From Diplonema papillatum (lineage: Eukaryota; Euglenozoa; Diplonemea; Diplonemida; Diplonemidae): a stretch of 64,000 nt of DNA. The notes below the pieces were generated by a model. That model searched no databases, was not told the DNA's origin, and saw only the letters and a program-made list of their open reading frames with translations. The DNA lies in the NCBI GenBank assembly GCA_030068145.1, contig JAPJBO010000092.1:248001-312000 (forward strand), read 5' to 3'. The position numbers and the translations under genes are program-made. This document shows, one piece after another, positions 30,131-41,584 of this stretch (its first letter is position 1; every line of letters starts with the position of its first letter).

Positions 30131-32245
30131 TTGAAAAGACATATGTTCAACGGAGGCTGCCGCTGCGCGTGTCTCTCCCGGACAAGCGTAATCGCAACAT
30201 TTCTTTTCACAACAATGGAGATCTAGGTATCTTCCATCGGCAGCTGCGAGCAGGAACAAAAAGGGGGGGAAGGCGCTTCGTGCCAGATCGGTTTGAATAC
30301 ACAACAGTCTAAACCAGCTCACGTTCTCCCTGTTCGTGAGTGAAGATGTCGAACAATGAAGCGAGACTAAAAATAGGATGGTTAGTGCGTAGCCTCCACG
30401 CGGATTGGTTCACCGCACTCTCACTTCAAGCTCGAGCCGAGCTGCCAGCCTCTTCGATTGCGCCGGAAGAATGAATAAGAAGGGAACGTGTGCACCAGAA
30501 GGCATCGTAATTTCTCTTTCTTGCTCTCCTGCAGTGTGGCCAGGGATTTTGTACCGATTTCTCCCTGCAGGGAAGTTCAGTTACTGCGTTGGGGGGCCGC
30601 CATTATTTGGTGGTCGACACTGTCACCAAGTATTCCGAAGGTCCTCATCAGGCTGCTCAGTCGGTATCAACGGAACTGTGTCTCGTCACAGAGGAAACAG
30701 ACAGGACGAAAAAAAATAGCTCGGGCAGTCACGGTGACTGGGGGCGCGGTGCTTTTCCAAAATAATCCTGCCCCTGGGTGGCCAAGCCACGCACGCGTTT
30801 CGAGTACACACATATGGGCCTTCGGTAAGTCAGGTGCAGTGTGTAAGGAGGGGGGCCCAGACCCCCGGCGCACGGTATGGCACACCTAATATGCAGGCTG
30901 CAACCCCACGGACTTCTCGTCTGGGTACCTTGTACCTGGATATGCACTTGTACCCCCCACGTGCGTGCGGGTACCGTTTTGTGCGCCGGGGGGCCTTCTT
31001 GTGCTGCCAATAGGAAAGGCTTTCGACAAGGAGGGCCACCTTATTTACAAGGCTGGGGGCAGAGAAGGCCAGAAAGACGTGGGAAGTGTGGAAAACGAGC
31101 GGGGGCGGCGGGTGACGACACAAACGAAAAGGTGCACAGGATCGCGGAATCAGCGATACTGCAGCCTCAATTTCGTCCGACGCAGCCTTTGCATAATGCA
31201 GGGACCCAGCCGGATTATGACCAGAAAAAAGCAGCGTGGGTTCCTGTCCACCTGACCTGCACCGTCCACCATCAGCTCCAGCCGACGCAAAATTCTTTTC
31301 TTTTTCGCCATTTCTTGTTTTGATTGAAAACGTAACGAAGGCAGGATTTTTCCCCACCAGGCCAATAATCGACCGACAGGGAGAAACTCACTCGTGCTGC
31401 TTGTCTTCTTCAAGGCAAGGGTGAAACTTCATTGAAAAGAACAACGAAGAAAGGAAGAGTGTGTCTTCCCTGTGTCATCGAAACGAAAACGTGGCGACAA
31501 GGATGTCCCTCCTGGAATAGTGATTTCGGTTCTATAGTTTTAGAACAGGTGTCTCGCAGTCAACTCACGTCCACACTTCACATACAGAGGGACGTCATGG
31601 GCGAGAATAGGTGAGGTTCCTCGAAAGGCTCGTAGCTCGTAGATGTCCACTTCCGCACTGTGACGCACTTGAGCCACGTTCACCAAGACTGCCGTATCGT
31701 ACTGATGTATGTTCCTGTTATTTTGAGGTCCGAGAATCTTCTCATTTCCTCGACAAGGGGGGATCCTGCAGAGGACCGTTGGTTTTCGAGAAGTAGAACA
31801 CCGTAGCGGTCACCAGCACCGTCACCAACTACGAAGGGTCAGCACGTCCGAGCAAGCTCGTCAGTGGCGGCTTTGAGGCGAGCAATTACACCTTGCCTTA
31901 GGACCGACTGACCCATGTCCAATTGCTGTTGACACGGAAACCTTCTCCACTTCGGCCTTCAATGCGCGGAAGGGCGACGACGGTCTGCGTGCCGCTCTCG
32001 AGAGTGTACGTAGAATGAGATTACAAGAAGGGGGGGGTTCGCCTCAACAGTCCGCGGTCAACAGCCTCTTGCAGGAACAAGCGACGAGTTGGGCCGCGAA
32101 ATCCGCCGAACAACCGGTGTCAAAGAGCTCAAACTGTTTTCTCGTTTAAACCGACGCCGCAGGTTGACGTCTCAGGAGGCGAGACGGGACGAATGGTCGC
32201 CGGACTCGACGCCCGTGTGTGATACACAACGCGGCGCGCTGTCGA
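30131..32245. other. Intergenic, nothing convincing
   Basis: Only short frames without motifs were seen. A C/G-rich stretch with many short direct repeats (around 30770-31060) contains no recognisable RNA or gene. Confidence 0.45.
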
Positions 32246-35200
32246 TCACAACACCAAAAACAGCAGCGCGCAGAGCAGCATGACGATCTGAGCAGAGGAA
32301 GAAAAGATGCACGCGGCCGCTTCGACCGTCTCCGGGGTCTTCGTCTCGGGCGAGACGACGGGCCTCTTCGTGGGCGGGCTGTCGGTTGCCGGACTGGGCG
32401 TGGGTGAGGGAGTGGACAGCGTCACGGATACGCCTTCGAAGGCGCCGCCTGTGATGACCATGATACGAACGCCGTTGGTTTGAAGCGCGTCGGTGATCTG
32501 CTTCGGCGTCATGTCCGTCGGCTTGGAAAGGTACATGATGACGTATTTAACCGCCTCAGACTGAACCTCCACATGCCGATTGGTCGCCTCGACAACTTCA
32601 TCTTCGGGCGCATCGTTCGGTGGAATCTCTTCGATGTATTCGCTCCCATCGCAAGCAACACACGCATTGGGCACCCACGCTGAGACCATGAACCTGTGTT
32701 CACAGAGGCTGAGGCAAGCCAGCTCGTCCGTATCGAAACCGGTGTACAACAGGATGCCGTCGGTCAAAGCCTCCATATTTGTCAACATCGTTTGCAGAGT
32801 CACGCCACTGACGCCGAATGCAATGTAACGACGCCCGCTGTCGGGCGGCGCGTCAGTTGGCGGCGCTTGGCTCGGCGGCTGAGCGGTCGCGCACGGGGAC
32901 ACGCTACGGGGGTACTCGGCTGAGTACCAACCATGCCCGTGGAGAGGGTTCCAACCTAAGTCCACCGCCGCTGCCCATGCTGTGGACGCCAGACTGGGCA
33001 TCGGATTGGCCCACCACCCGAAGGTCACAAAGTACCTCGCACTCGAGTACGGAAACGATGCGTGCTTGACGCGACTGTCGAGACCGACAAACGACTCTAT
33101 CAGCAGTTCGTTCTCCAGCGACTCTCGCATGAAGTCCGCATCATCCATAAGTGCTTGCACTTCCGACGCGGCGTAACCCGAGTCGTTCGCCATGACGCGC
33201 GCCCAGTTTATGGCGCCCAACGTCCATTCCGGAGTCACGACCTGCACGTACGTGGCCCTCGTACACCCAACGACACCCGCTCCTGCGTGGCCTTCCGTGT
33301 TGCACGCCTGCGTCACAGCGGAAGCGTACCCCTGCACCTTGTCATACAGCATCCGCACTGTGACGGAGCTGGACACGGCGCTGCTGTCAGTTGCAAAAGC
33401 AACATACGCGTACATCGTCGTGCCGGAACCCGATGGCTCGTGGCCGGTGACGATGATGGCGTCGGCTGCTGCGGGATCGTCGATGAGGGTCACCAACGCG
33501 CTTTTGAACCTGGGTTCGTCGAAGCTCGCGTCATCCCGCGTCAGGACGACCCGCAGGGTGCCTGTGAAAACGTCCTTGTCGCCCGACCCGTAAACCGCCG
33601 ACGAGTACTGAAACTCGGTGCCCGGCAGCGTGAAGCCGAGGCCCTTGACTCTTCCGTCTGTGTACTTCCCGTATCCTGTCGCCCCCTTCAACTTGGTCCA
33701 CAGGCGCAGCGCAGCTTTCGGGCCGAAGGCGCCGTCTATCAGCGGTGTGCCCAGAACCGAGGCCACCCACGTCTGGCAGTCCGATGCGAAGTCGTGGTCT
33801 TCGAAGGTGAAGACGTTGCTGGTTCTGTCGTATCGGCCGGAATCCTGGAAGTGGTCGATCTTCCACGAGGCCAGCAGGAACGTTTCAACGCCCAGCGCGT
33901 ACTCCTCAAGCTTGCACCGGAGGTCGACCATGACGTCTCGCCCGCCGAGTACGTGGATCAGCAGCCGCAGCCCGGCGAGAAGCGAGGCCTGGTTCTCGAC
34001 GCTGACGACCGTCCCGATGTCGCCGCCGCCGACGGCGTTGTGGGCCGTGTAGTAGAACCCCCCGTACCCGACCACCGACGGGTCCGTTATCGGCACCCGC
34101 ATGGCGTCCAGGGCCGGCACGAAGTTCAGGGCGACCGTCATCTCGGTGCAGTCGAGCGGCACGTTGTCGGCCGAGCCGTACTTCTTCAGCGCGCTCGTCA
34201 GCGGGCCCAGGAAGATGGCCCACGCGTTTTCGCCCATGACCGGTTTGAACTCGTTCCATGTCCACCGCAGGTCCAGCTCCGGGCACCGCGGGTCGACCGT
34301 GTTCGGCACCGCGTAAAACGGCGAGATCAGCCGGTACAGCAGCGAACTGTTCGCGTCGAGGGACAGCATCTCGTCCCCGTAGCAGAAGCCGCACGCGCCG
34401 CTGGCCGACGAGCACTGCCCGTCCGCAATGGACCCGAGGCATTCGGCGTCCGCCCGGATGCTGTCGAGCCCCGCCGTCTTCGACAGGAAAATCGTGTCGT
34501 GCGTGTAGGCCGTGACGGGGAGCTCGGTGCCCAGCGCTGCGAGCGCAATGCTCCACGCGCCGGCGTCGTACACGTCGACACCGTAGGAGACCAAGTTTTT
34601 TTCGGTTTCGAACGTGTAGTCGTTGAGCCTATCGGCGGACACCTCTGCGGAGCAGACATCGACGAAAGCAGGTTGCGTGGCGACGTTGGTTCGCAAATGG
34701 ATGGGGACCGTGTCGAAGAAGTCTGCCGGGTGGACTTGATACGATCGGGGCAGGGACGTCACGTTGTCGACGTTGAGTCTCATAAACGGTTCGAAGCGGA
34801 TGGGATGCGGGACGGAATACGCGCTGAAGGGAGGCGTGACGGCGGCCAGGAGGCAAGCCCCGCACGCCTGCGGGAAGTCGACGGCTATCTTGTGCCGAGC
34901 GGCGCTCAGCGAGAACGAACCTCCGGCTGCCGACAAGAGGGCTTCGATCCTGTTTCCGCAGAGGTCGCACACACCGCCAGCGGCGGCGTCGCAGGCCTGC
35001 GTGGACCAAGCCGTCTTGCAACCATCCGGCACCTGCTCGTCGAAGTCGAAGCTGTCGCGCGTGTTGACGCACACAGCGCAATCCGTGTAATTCTGCCCGA
35101 CCATATTCTCTGCTACCGCCCTCCGGTGTCCGGATGCCTCGAGGGCCTCTATCCGATCCCCGCACGCACCGCAGTCCAAACCAATGCACGCCGTCGTCTT

Positions 35201-35263
35201 CATAACATCTGCACACGTCGCCAGCAGCGACGCCACAACTGGCACAATGTGAAGGACCAGCAT
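32246..35263 (-). CDS. Large cell-surface protein with signal peptide and C-terminal membrane/GPI anchor signal
   Basis: The intronless frame encodes 1005 residues. It opens with a signal peptide (about 1-19) and closes with a hydrophobic stretch (about 987-1005) preceded by a Pro/Ser/Thr-rich stalk (STPSPTPSPATDSPPTKRP), so it is either GPI-anchored or a type I membrane protein facing outward. Two similar Cys modules of about 40 residues lie near residues 25-70 and 97-137 (CGACGDRIEAL...CAVC and CDLCGNRIEAL...CGAC). The centre, about 300-560, is a globular domain with motifs such as KPVMGENAWAIFLGPLTSAL and DHDFASDCQTWVASVLG; it reads like a helical-barrel domain but I cannot name a family. 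A third region, about 840-960, precedes the stalk. No catalytic signature is claimed. The ATG at 35261-35263 lies 6 nt after GCGCAG, a likely trans-splice acceptor. Confidence 0.85.
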   Translation of the reverse strand: MLVLHIVPVVASLLATCADVMKTTACIGLDCGACGDRIEALEASGHRRAVAENMVGQNYTDCAVCVNTRDSFDFDEQVPDGCKTAWSTQACDAAAGGVCDLCGNRIEALLSAAGGSFSLSAARHKIAVDFPQACGACLLAAVTPPFSAYSVPHPIRFEPFMRLNVDNVTSLPRSYQVHPADFFDTVPIHLRTNVATQPAFVDVCSAEVSADRLNDYTFETEKNLVSYGVDVYDAGAWSIALAALGTELPVTAYTHDTIFLSKTAGLDSIRADAECLGSIADGQCSSASGACGFCYGDEMLSLDANSSLLYRLISPFYAVPNTVDPRCPELDLRWTWNEFKPVMGENAWAIFLGPLTSALKKYGSADNVPLDCTEMTVALNFVPALDAMRVPITDPSVVGYGGFYYTAHNAVGGGDIGTVVSVENQASLLAGLRLLIHVLGGRDVMVDLRCKLEEYALGVETFLLASWKIDHFQDSGRYDRTSNVFTFEDHDFASDCQTWVASVLGTPLIDGAFGPKAALRLWTKLKGATGYGKYTDGRVKGLGFTLPGTEFQYSSAVYGSGDKDVFTGTLRVVLTRDDASFDEPRFKSALVTLIDDPAAADAIIVTGHEPSGSGTTMYAYVAFATDSSAVSSSVTVRMLYDKVQGYASAVTQACNTEGHAGAGVVGCTRATYVQVVTPEWTLGAINWARVMANDSGYAASEVQALMDDADFMRESLENELLIESFVGLDSRVKHASFPYSSARYFVTFGWWANPMPSLASTAWAAAVDLGWNPLHGHGWYSAEYPRSVSPCATAQPPSQAPPTDAPPDSGRRYIAFGVSGVTLQTMLTNMEALTDGILLYTGFDTDELACLSLCEHRFMVSAWVPNACVACDGSEYIEEIPPNDAPEDEVVEATNRHVEVQSEAVKYVIMYLSKPTDMTPKQITDALQTNGVRIMVITGGAFEGVSVTLSTPSPTPSPATDSPPTKRPVVSPETKTPETVEAAACIFSSSAQIVMLLCALLFLVL

Positions 35264-35524
35264 GTTTCACTGCGCAGGTGTAAGTGTGTGCGTCGCGTGT
35301 GGGTGCGTGTGAGTTTATAGGGTTTGGGTTTGGGGGGTATTTTCTTCTTTTGTTTGAATCGGGCAGTTTTCCGTGTTTTCCGGCGATTTTTTTTGTTTTC
35401 CTTTTTAGTTTTTTGTTTTTCTTTCCCGTTCGCGCGACGCCCGCGCGGCCCTTTTCAGCGGGTATCTTCGGTGCCGCCTTCTCCCCACCCAGCTTGGTTT
35501 GCTGTGTTTGCGTGGATTTGGAAT

Positions 35525-35610
35525 GGGGGAAAAATCTTAGTTTAATGTTTAGGGCGCAGCACTGCCTCTCATGCATGGTTGATGCTAGCATCCAGTCTTC
35601 TTCGGGGGGA
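35525..35610 (+). repeat. Palindrome-bearing dispersed repeat, most complete copy
   Basis: It starts GGGGGAAAAATCTTAGTTTA, continues ATGTTTAGGGCGCAGCACTG, CCTCTCATGCATGG, the core TTGATGCTAGCATCCA (one mismatch in the palindrome) and GTCTTCTTCGG. It runs directly into the repeat shared with the phosphagen kinase intron. Confidence 0.85.
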
Positions 35611-35735
35611 ACGTGCTTGGAATGGACATGTGCTCAACACCGCACTGGTCCAGTCTGCGCCGTGTTTCGGTCCTTTAAGCCACGGACACATAAGGCGGAC
35701 CATCATCAGCGCGGAAGCTGAGTGTCGACAGTGAT
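35609..35735. repeat. Dispersed repeat, second copy of 7643-7766
   Basis: About 120 bp in common including TTTAAGCCACGGACACATAA and GGCGGACCATCATCAGCGCG. It directly follows a palindrome-family element, so the two may form one larger element. Confidence 0.8.
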
Positions 35736-35770
35736 GTGAGGGCGGTGCAGCCGCTTCGCTGCGCCCGTAC

Positions 35771-35886
35771 GCGGTGAAGTTTAGCCTCAGAAGCTGGAGT
35801 TTAAAAAGCCGGTGGCACGCCCGCTTTTTGGGTGTGACTCGGGCACACCCTCTATAACTCCAGCTTCTGAGGCTGGACCTCACCGC
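35771..35886. mobile_element. 116-bp MITE-like hairpin element, copy 1
   Basis: The left arm GCGGTGAAGTTTAGCCTCAG pairs with the right arm CTGAGGCTGGACCTCACCGC. A related element with the same arms is at 41585-41690. No TSD could be fixed. Confidence 0.8.
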
Positions 35887-37537
35887 GAGACAAGTTGAAG
35901 GGTAGGAATCTCGCGCACCTTCGCACAACTGCCGGAGGTGACAGAAAGACTACCACAGAGCAACTGGCTTGCGCCAGCCAAGCTCTCATAGCGACGTTGC
36001 GTTTTGATCCTTCGATGTCGGCTCTTCTTGACAAGCAGAATTGTCTAAGGGTTGGATTGTTCACCCACTAACCGGGTGGTTGTGACCGTCGTGCGAAGAG
36101 CCCACCGGGCTCTCTCTCCGCGCCGGCCTTTCTGTCACTTCCGTGGTCGGTTTTTAGCTGTCCACTCCCGTCGCACGGTTCGTTGAAACGGAATGACCTG
36201 TTGCTGCATCCGCCCTCAGACCACTCGCGAATGTACATCCCTCTGAACGCGCTTGGCAGGGCTGCTGAACGCTAAAATCTGACGGTCGCTGCCCGTTTCT
36301 GCCGAAGGCGCGCCCACGTGGTGGATTGATATGTCCACCGTTGCCCAAGGCACACTCCTACCGCTCAAAGCGCGACTGCTGTGTTCGTGAGTGTAAGGTG
36401 AAAGCCAAGCGGAGCGTATGCAATACTTCGGACCCGAAACATGGGCCAAGTACGAAGAGAGTGGTGAGGCATAAACGAAACGGGCGATTCTCCTGCGATG
36501 CAGGTGGCCGCTACATGGAGGAAGGTACGGTGAAGAGAGCCTTAGGATGCTGGGAGGTAGCGGGGAGCAGGCAGAGAGGTAGATTAACCCTGATGCAAGA
36601 ATAACGATGGTTCGCAGAACTTGGGCGACAGGGAAAACGTAAAAAGAAAAAAGAAAAACGGATTGGTCCCGTCGGTTTTTTGGCATGTAGCATGCTGATG
36701 CCGGTTGGGTCGACGATTATCTTTTGATTGTGTTGCGGAAGAAATGTGAAAACGGAAATACGGGTGTTCCTCTACGAGGGCAAGATGTACCGGAATTGAT
36801 ACACGTACGGGCGTACACGTGGGTGCATTCCGGCCTTTTGTTTGTTTGCGAGGTTCAGTTTAGGACATGCTTTTGCAATCGAGGGTGGGGAAAACTTTGA
36901 GATTGTAGACTTCAACTCGGTCATGCTGGGGTATGGCTAATTTTAGAGTTTTTGGAGTGAAAGTTCGCTTGAAGATCCGGGTTTTTTGTGGTTCAAGCGT
37001 TCGGTATATTAGTCTCCAGTTGACCGTATCGTTCGAAGTAATGTTTGGGCCTCTTTCCGCCGGCTTCTGGTAGCGGGATACCTCAGGAGGGTATGCATGA
37101 TTACATGGTGTATGTGGTGGGTGGGGCGATACCACAGTCCTCAGGAGCTCCTGAGGTGGGTGCGTGCTCACACGGACCTCGGGATCATTTCCGGCACGCG
37201 TCACGTTGCGTCGCCCGTAGACTCTCGCAACAGTGCCACAGTCCCAAGCACCGCGAATAGTGCTCGTCAGACGGCCGGCCAGTCCGGAGCCTTCTGCAGA
37301 CCAGGGCCGCGCAGGTCCGTCGCTCGTGTGGATCAGTTTGCTTCAGCGGCCGGATCAACCCGAGAAGGAATCGTGCTGCTATGGAAGGCGGCTGTGGAGA
37401 CACTGCGTCCGGCAGTGTATCATTTGTCCAGCAATGATTTTGTTTGGACTGATGAGGGCAAGAAACTACTGCGACGCTGCCTCTCCAAGCAGGTCTGTTG
37501 CAGGTTTTCGTTCATAATAAGGAACAATGCTGTTTTG

Positions 37538-37700
37538 TGTTTCCAACGATCCCGTGTGGACGTACAGAGTTGGTGTCTTTCGACCTTTTATTGTTGTTTG
37601 TGAGGCTCGGCGTTTGTGCTTGTGCTATGTGGGGGCTTAGTATTTGGGCAGAATTCTGCGCTCATGTATGCTTGATGATGATATCAAGTCTTCTACTTTC
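37538..37700 (+). repeat. Composite dispersed repeat (GATCCCGTG module plus degenerate palindrome)
   Basis: GTTTCCAACGATCCCGTGTG and GGTGTCTTTCGACCTTTTAT are followed about 90 bp later by GGGGGCTTAGTATTTGGGCA, CTCATGTATG and a degenerate core TTGATGATGATATCAA. This shows that the two modules belong to one element. Confidence 0.7.
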
Positions 37701-38381
37701 TTCCGAGAAACGCGTACTTTGAGTAGAATGCTGTCCCCTCCAGTAGTAGTCGTATGGGTTCGTTCGGGTGCAAGTCTGGCAGAAGAACGGTGCAACATTA
37801 CAAACACGAAACGAAAAAGTGGAATCCAAAAAAGTGGATCTTGGAATTCAGTTTTTTGTGGCAACAGTGAAGTCCAGTTCGTGGTGACAACGTGGATTTG
37901 GATCCACTCCGTCACGTTTTTTTCAATCCAGGAGGTCACTTTTTTCGCTTTTGTCTCGGTAGGCTGCAGAAGCTCGGCCTGCTCCATCAGCTGCTCGCAA
38001 CTGGATCGGATTGAGCCTTTGACAACTATTTCTTGAAAGTACGTACACCTCAACTATTTCCTCGCTGGTGGCTATTTGTTGGTCGGCTCGATGATCATGA
38101 AAACTCGGTCACCATTCTGGAGATGATCACGACCGACGAAGTTGCATCGTCTAACACTGAGCTAACGAAACAGTTGATCCACTGCATGCCACCGCCACCA
38201 TCTGGCCGGCCCTTTTGTTACCGGGTGTTTTTGAATAATTGTCGTCAACTTCCTTTGTTACAAGCGTATTTTCGTACCACGTGCATGTCTTTTCGTGACC
38301 AGGGTCCCAATGAGCCTTCAAAGGACCCAAATATGCGAGGTCACCATTTCGATGGGTGGTAATTGCACTGTACGGTTTTTT

Positions 38382-38550
38382 TGTATTTTTAACGATGTCG
38401 TGTGGGCGTACAAATTGGTGCCTTTTATCAACTAGTTGTTTTGCACTGTTTTAGTGAGCGGCGTGGGGGAAAACTTAGTTTCGTGCGGGGGAATCTTAGT
38501 CAACATTCTTCGGCAGAAGAAGAGACTGCCTCTCATGCATGAGATGGACA
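38382..38550 (+). repeat. Composite dispersed repeat, degenerate copy
   Basis: TTAACGATGTCGTGTGGGCG and TACAAATTGGTGCCTTTT are followed by GGGGGAAAACTTAGTTTCG and CTGCCTCTCATGCATGAG. The TTGATGCTAGC core is absent. Confidence 0.65.
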
Positions 38551-38640
38551 ACCTACCCGTTTCCGGTTGCTCCTGGTCCCGTGCTTTTTAGAGTATAAGC
38601 TTGCTTAGAGATCCGGGGGTTTAAAGTCTCCGGCTACTAA

Positions 38641-38700
38641 CAGTCTCATGATCAACGGTCTCGTGAGCAACAGTCTCGTGAGCAACGGTCTCGTGATCAA
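38641..38700. repeat. 15-bp tandem repeat, 4 copies
   Basis: Alternating CAGTCTC and CGGTCTC units (CAGTCTCATGATCAA and relatives) repeat every 15 bp. Confidence 0.9.
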
Positions 38701-39179
38701 CGATGACCGTCGGCAAGCATGGGGTCGTTCAGCTTCTGCACACGATGTGCGACGCGTCGTACCGGCCTGTGATTCAGAAAGATTCCGAAGCCTTTCGTTC
38801 AGGGTGGTCCTTAACTGGCGACGCCTTGAACGCCCGACACTTCGATGCGATTCTTCGTCGGCCAGCAATACGGTGGACCCGTACACGCGGGGGCCTCGTT
38901 ACCTCGGTTCCCGGCGCCGCTTTCCGCTTGCCGCACCCTTGACTTGTTTTGTGTGTTATCGTAAGTCAGCGCGGTAGCGATGACGGCGAACACACTATAG
39001 GTGGGTGGGAAGAGGCCCTGGGACAGCTAAGGCGTGACAACCCCGCCCCTGTCCCTCCCAGGGAGCCACCCCGAATCTAGTTTGGCCCACCTGACGGGAG
39101 GCCCGTACCCCGTGTGTACCGCCTTTGGCATGCATCGCACGCACCTATTGGACACCTCACAAAAGCGAGCGAGCGTTTT

Positions 39180-39235
39180 TTTAAGTTTCCGGCCATCCCG
39201 TTGGGCGTACAAATTTGTGTCTTTTGACCATTCCC
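39180..39235 (+). repeat. GATCCCGTG-module dispersed repeat, partial
   Basis: AGTTTCCGGCCATCCCGTTG, GGCGTACAAATTTGTGTCTT and TTGACCATT match the 30047 and 37538 copies with several changes. Confidence 0.6.
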
Positions 39236-40469
39236 TCCTCTCCTTCGAGCAGAGCGGCTACGGCTTGTATGTGCTCACTGGTTCTGGTGTACAACATTAT
39301 TCCTCGAGCACCGGTTCCACGGTTTTACAACGTGATGCATCGTCGCTCGGGATCGCACCACAAGCAAAGATGGATGCTCCTTTCGCTCCTATCTCTTCAT
39401 GCAGGACACCGCAGACCAGTAGCCTTCTCAAGCGTACAGCGAGACGGTCGCCGTGCTTCGCAAATAGTTGTTGAAACTAGAGCTCGATTCCCGAAGCCAA
39501 ACACAACAAACCACACGTCGACACGCGGCGTCCGGGGGAAATCTTAGCTAGTGGTGTTCGGGGGAGAGGAACAGACGAGGTAGTCATAATGCAGAAAAAA
39601 AAGGTTTCTTGACAGCATGAGTTCGTTTTTGCAGAGTCTGCGAAACGAATGTGATGGCGGGATAGTGAAGGTTCTCGCACACCGATTTCTTGAATCGGTC
39701 TTGATTGAGGTGGCCGTGGATTGTGGGCTTCGTTTTGTTTTTTCTGTTGTTCTGTTGGTTGCGAACTAGGTTCAACGGCGCGGCGGACGCCAAACCGATC
39801 GGAAAGATTTTTTTCTCGTTTCTTTCCCCAACGACAGCACCGCACTGAGGTTGGTTCTCTTCGGGCAGGTTCCCTACCGGCCGAAGAGCAGCTTGTTGTG
39901 TTGGGTTCGGATTCAGAGTTGGTTGCGTCTTACGGGTAGGTTTCATCACATCGAATGTTGCAGTCAATGACTGCCACGTGCAATCGACGCGCAACTGTCC
40001 CAAGAAAATCCAAACTTCTGAAGTGGCGAGCGGACAGGCTTGAACGAGCGCTGACAAAGGGCGCGGTGCGTCTCGTTCCAGCGGGGAGGGACGGGAGGAC
40101 TCGGCATGCCGATGCTGTTCGACTATATTTCCCTTTTCCATGCCACGTCTCTCCTGGAGTGACTTCAGTCTCTCCAGAGCAGCCAGATATGACACGGGGG
40201 GATATACTTGTGTCGTGTTAGTGAAGTGAAGGGAGCTCAAAAAGCTTCAGACTGAACTCGGTGGATTTTAAGCCCCAAGAAACCTAAAAAGTGATACCTT
40301 TGCAACTCTGATAAAAAGAAAACGCAGTTTCGCTCCGGGGCAAGAGCGTGGCTCTCAACCGCAGAGTCGCTCAGAACATCTTCTTATGTCGCAGAAGAGC
40401 CACGAAGCACAGGTCGGGTTCCTTTTCTGGGCCCGTTATTTCCGTTGAAAAGAACAATTGTGCCCAGAA

Positions 40470-40530
40470 GATTTGTGTTTCCGGCGATCCCGTGTGTGGG
40501 AGTACAGATCGTGAGGTTCGGAATTTTAAA
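40470..40530 (+). repeat. GATCCCGTG-module dispersed repeat, partial
   Basis: TTGTGTTTCCGGCGATCCCG, TGTGTGGGAGTACAGAT match the module; the following GGTGTCTTTCGACC block has been lost. Confidence 0.6.
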
Positions 40531-40568
40531 AAGTGTTTTGACTCGAAGGCCGGTTTTTTAGGACACTG

Positions 40569-40774
40569 ATCCACTTTCAAGACGGACCACGTGCTGTTTC
40601 AGGGTTTCGTGTCAGACCCGAAGAGGTTGAGCGATGCGCATCGCGAGACAATCGGACAGCTCTCAAAAATAATCCACTTTCAAGACGGACCACGTGCTGT
40701 TTCAGGGTTTCGTGTCAAACCCGAAGAGGTTGAGCGATGCGCATCGCGAGACAATCGGACAGCTCTCAAAAATA
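40569..40774. repeat. 103-bp tandem duplication
   Basis: ATCCACTTTCAAGACGGACC begins at 40569 and 40672 and the two copies are identical but for one base over 103 bp. Confidence 0.95.
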
Positions 40775-41584
40775 GAATGCTCTCCCCCGAACTTCTGATC
40801 ACTGAAATCCGTTTTAGTGGGCGGCATGGATTCGCTTCAGTGTCAGTCGATGCAGTGAAGTTCTGAGTCTCAAATCCCTGTACTTCCAAGGTTCAAAATC
40901 ACAGCTCGTCAGCGACAGGGTTGAAAGCATAAAGTCAAAGAGTTGGCGCAATATCGAGGTGGTGTGAAACAAGAGCGGAGGGAGAGAAAGCGAGGAACTG
41001 GAGTGCGGGATCCCCTTACTCTGCGGCGGGCGCAATTCGCTTCGAAGGCGCACTACAACCACCACAGCGGCGGCACGTTGGGAGGCGGGGGGGGGCGTTC
41101 TGGCAGGCGGGTGAAACCGCCTGAGAAACGAACGACGCCGTCTTGATTCGATCTCTTTTACTTTGGCTACTGCGCGGCCCACGGCGGCCGCTAGCATTTT
41201 GATAGGAGACTTCAGCTTTCGTTGAACGAATTGGGGACATGCTCAGGCGCCAGCAATCTCGGGCCGGCACACATTGTTTCTATGTTTTGAGGGGAGGGAA
41301 CGAAGAAGAGAGAACGCGATCATGTTGCTGCGCAACTATCGGTATAGGTGGCGCTGGTTGGGGATTGAGAGAGAGGATGATGAAGAACTTCGAAAACAAT
41401 GTGAGTCTCGGTTTCCGTAGACTTGGCGTGCGGGGGGGGCGGGCGGGTGGTGGACCTGCTGGTCAAGTACGAAAAACACAAATGAAGCAACTCGACCTCG
41501 CCGAAAACCCACGGGTATCAGTCAGATCTTTCAATGCCGGCTCTTCCTAACAGGGAAGACGGAGAGCCACAGGCGCCGTTGCCC

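Larger units (their letters stand above)
35264..41584. other. Gene-poor, repeat-rich tract
   Basis: It holds palindrome-family copies, GATCCCGTG modules, a TIR hairpin and tandem repeats, listed separately. Minus-strand frames at 37637-38053 and 39584-40240 lack motifs and cross repeats, so I do not call them genes. Confidence 0.5.

Noticed and set aside
33062-35320. Plus-strand frame of 752 aa opposite the surface protein
   Set aside because: Arg/Val/Gln/His-rich antisense translation without domains; the minus frame has signal peptide, Cys modules and anchor.
39584-40240. Minus-strand frame of 218 aa
   Set aside because: No motif, uneven composition, and it crosses repeat fragments (GGGGGAAATCTTAG at about 39536); not convincing.
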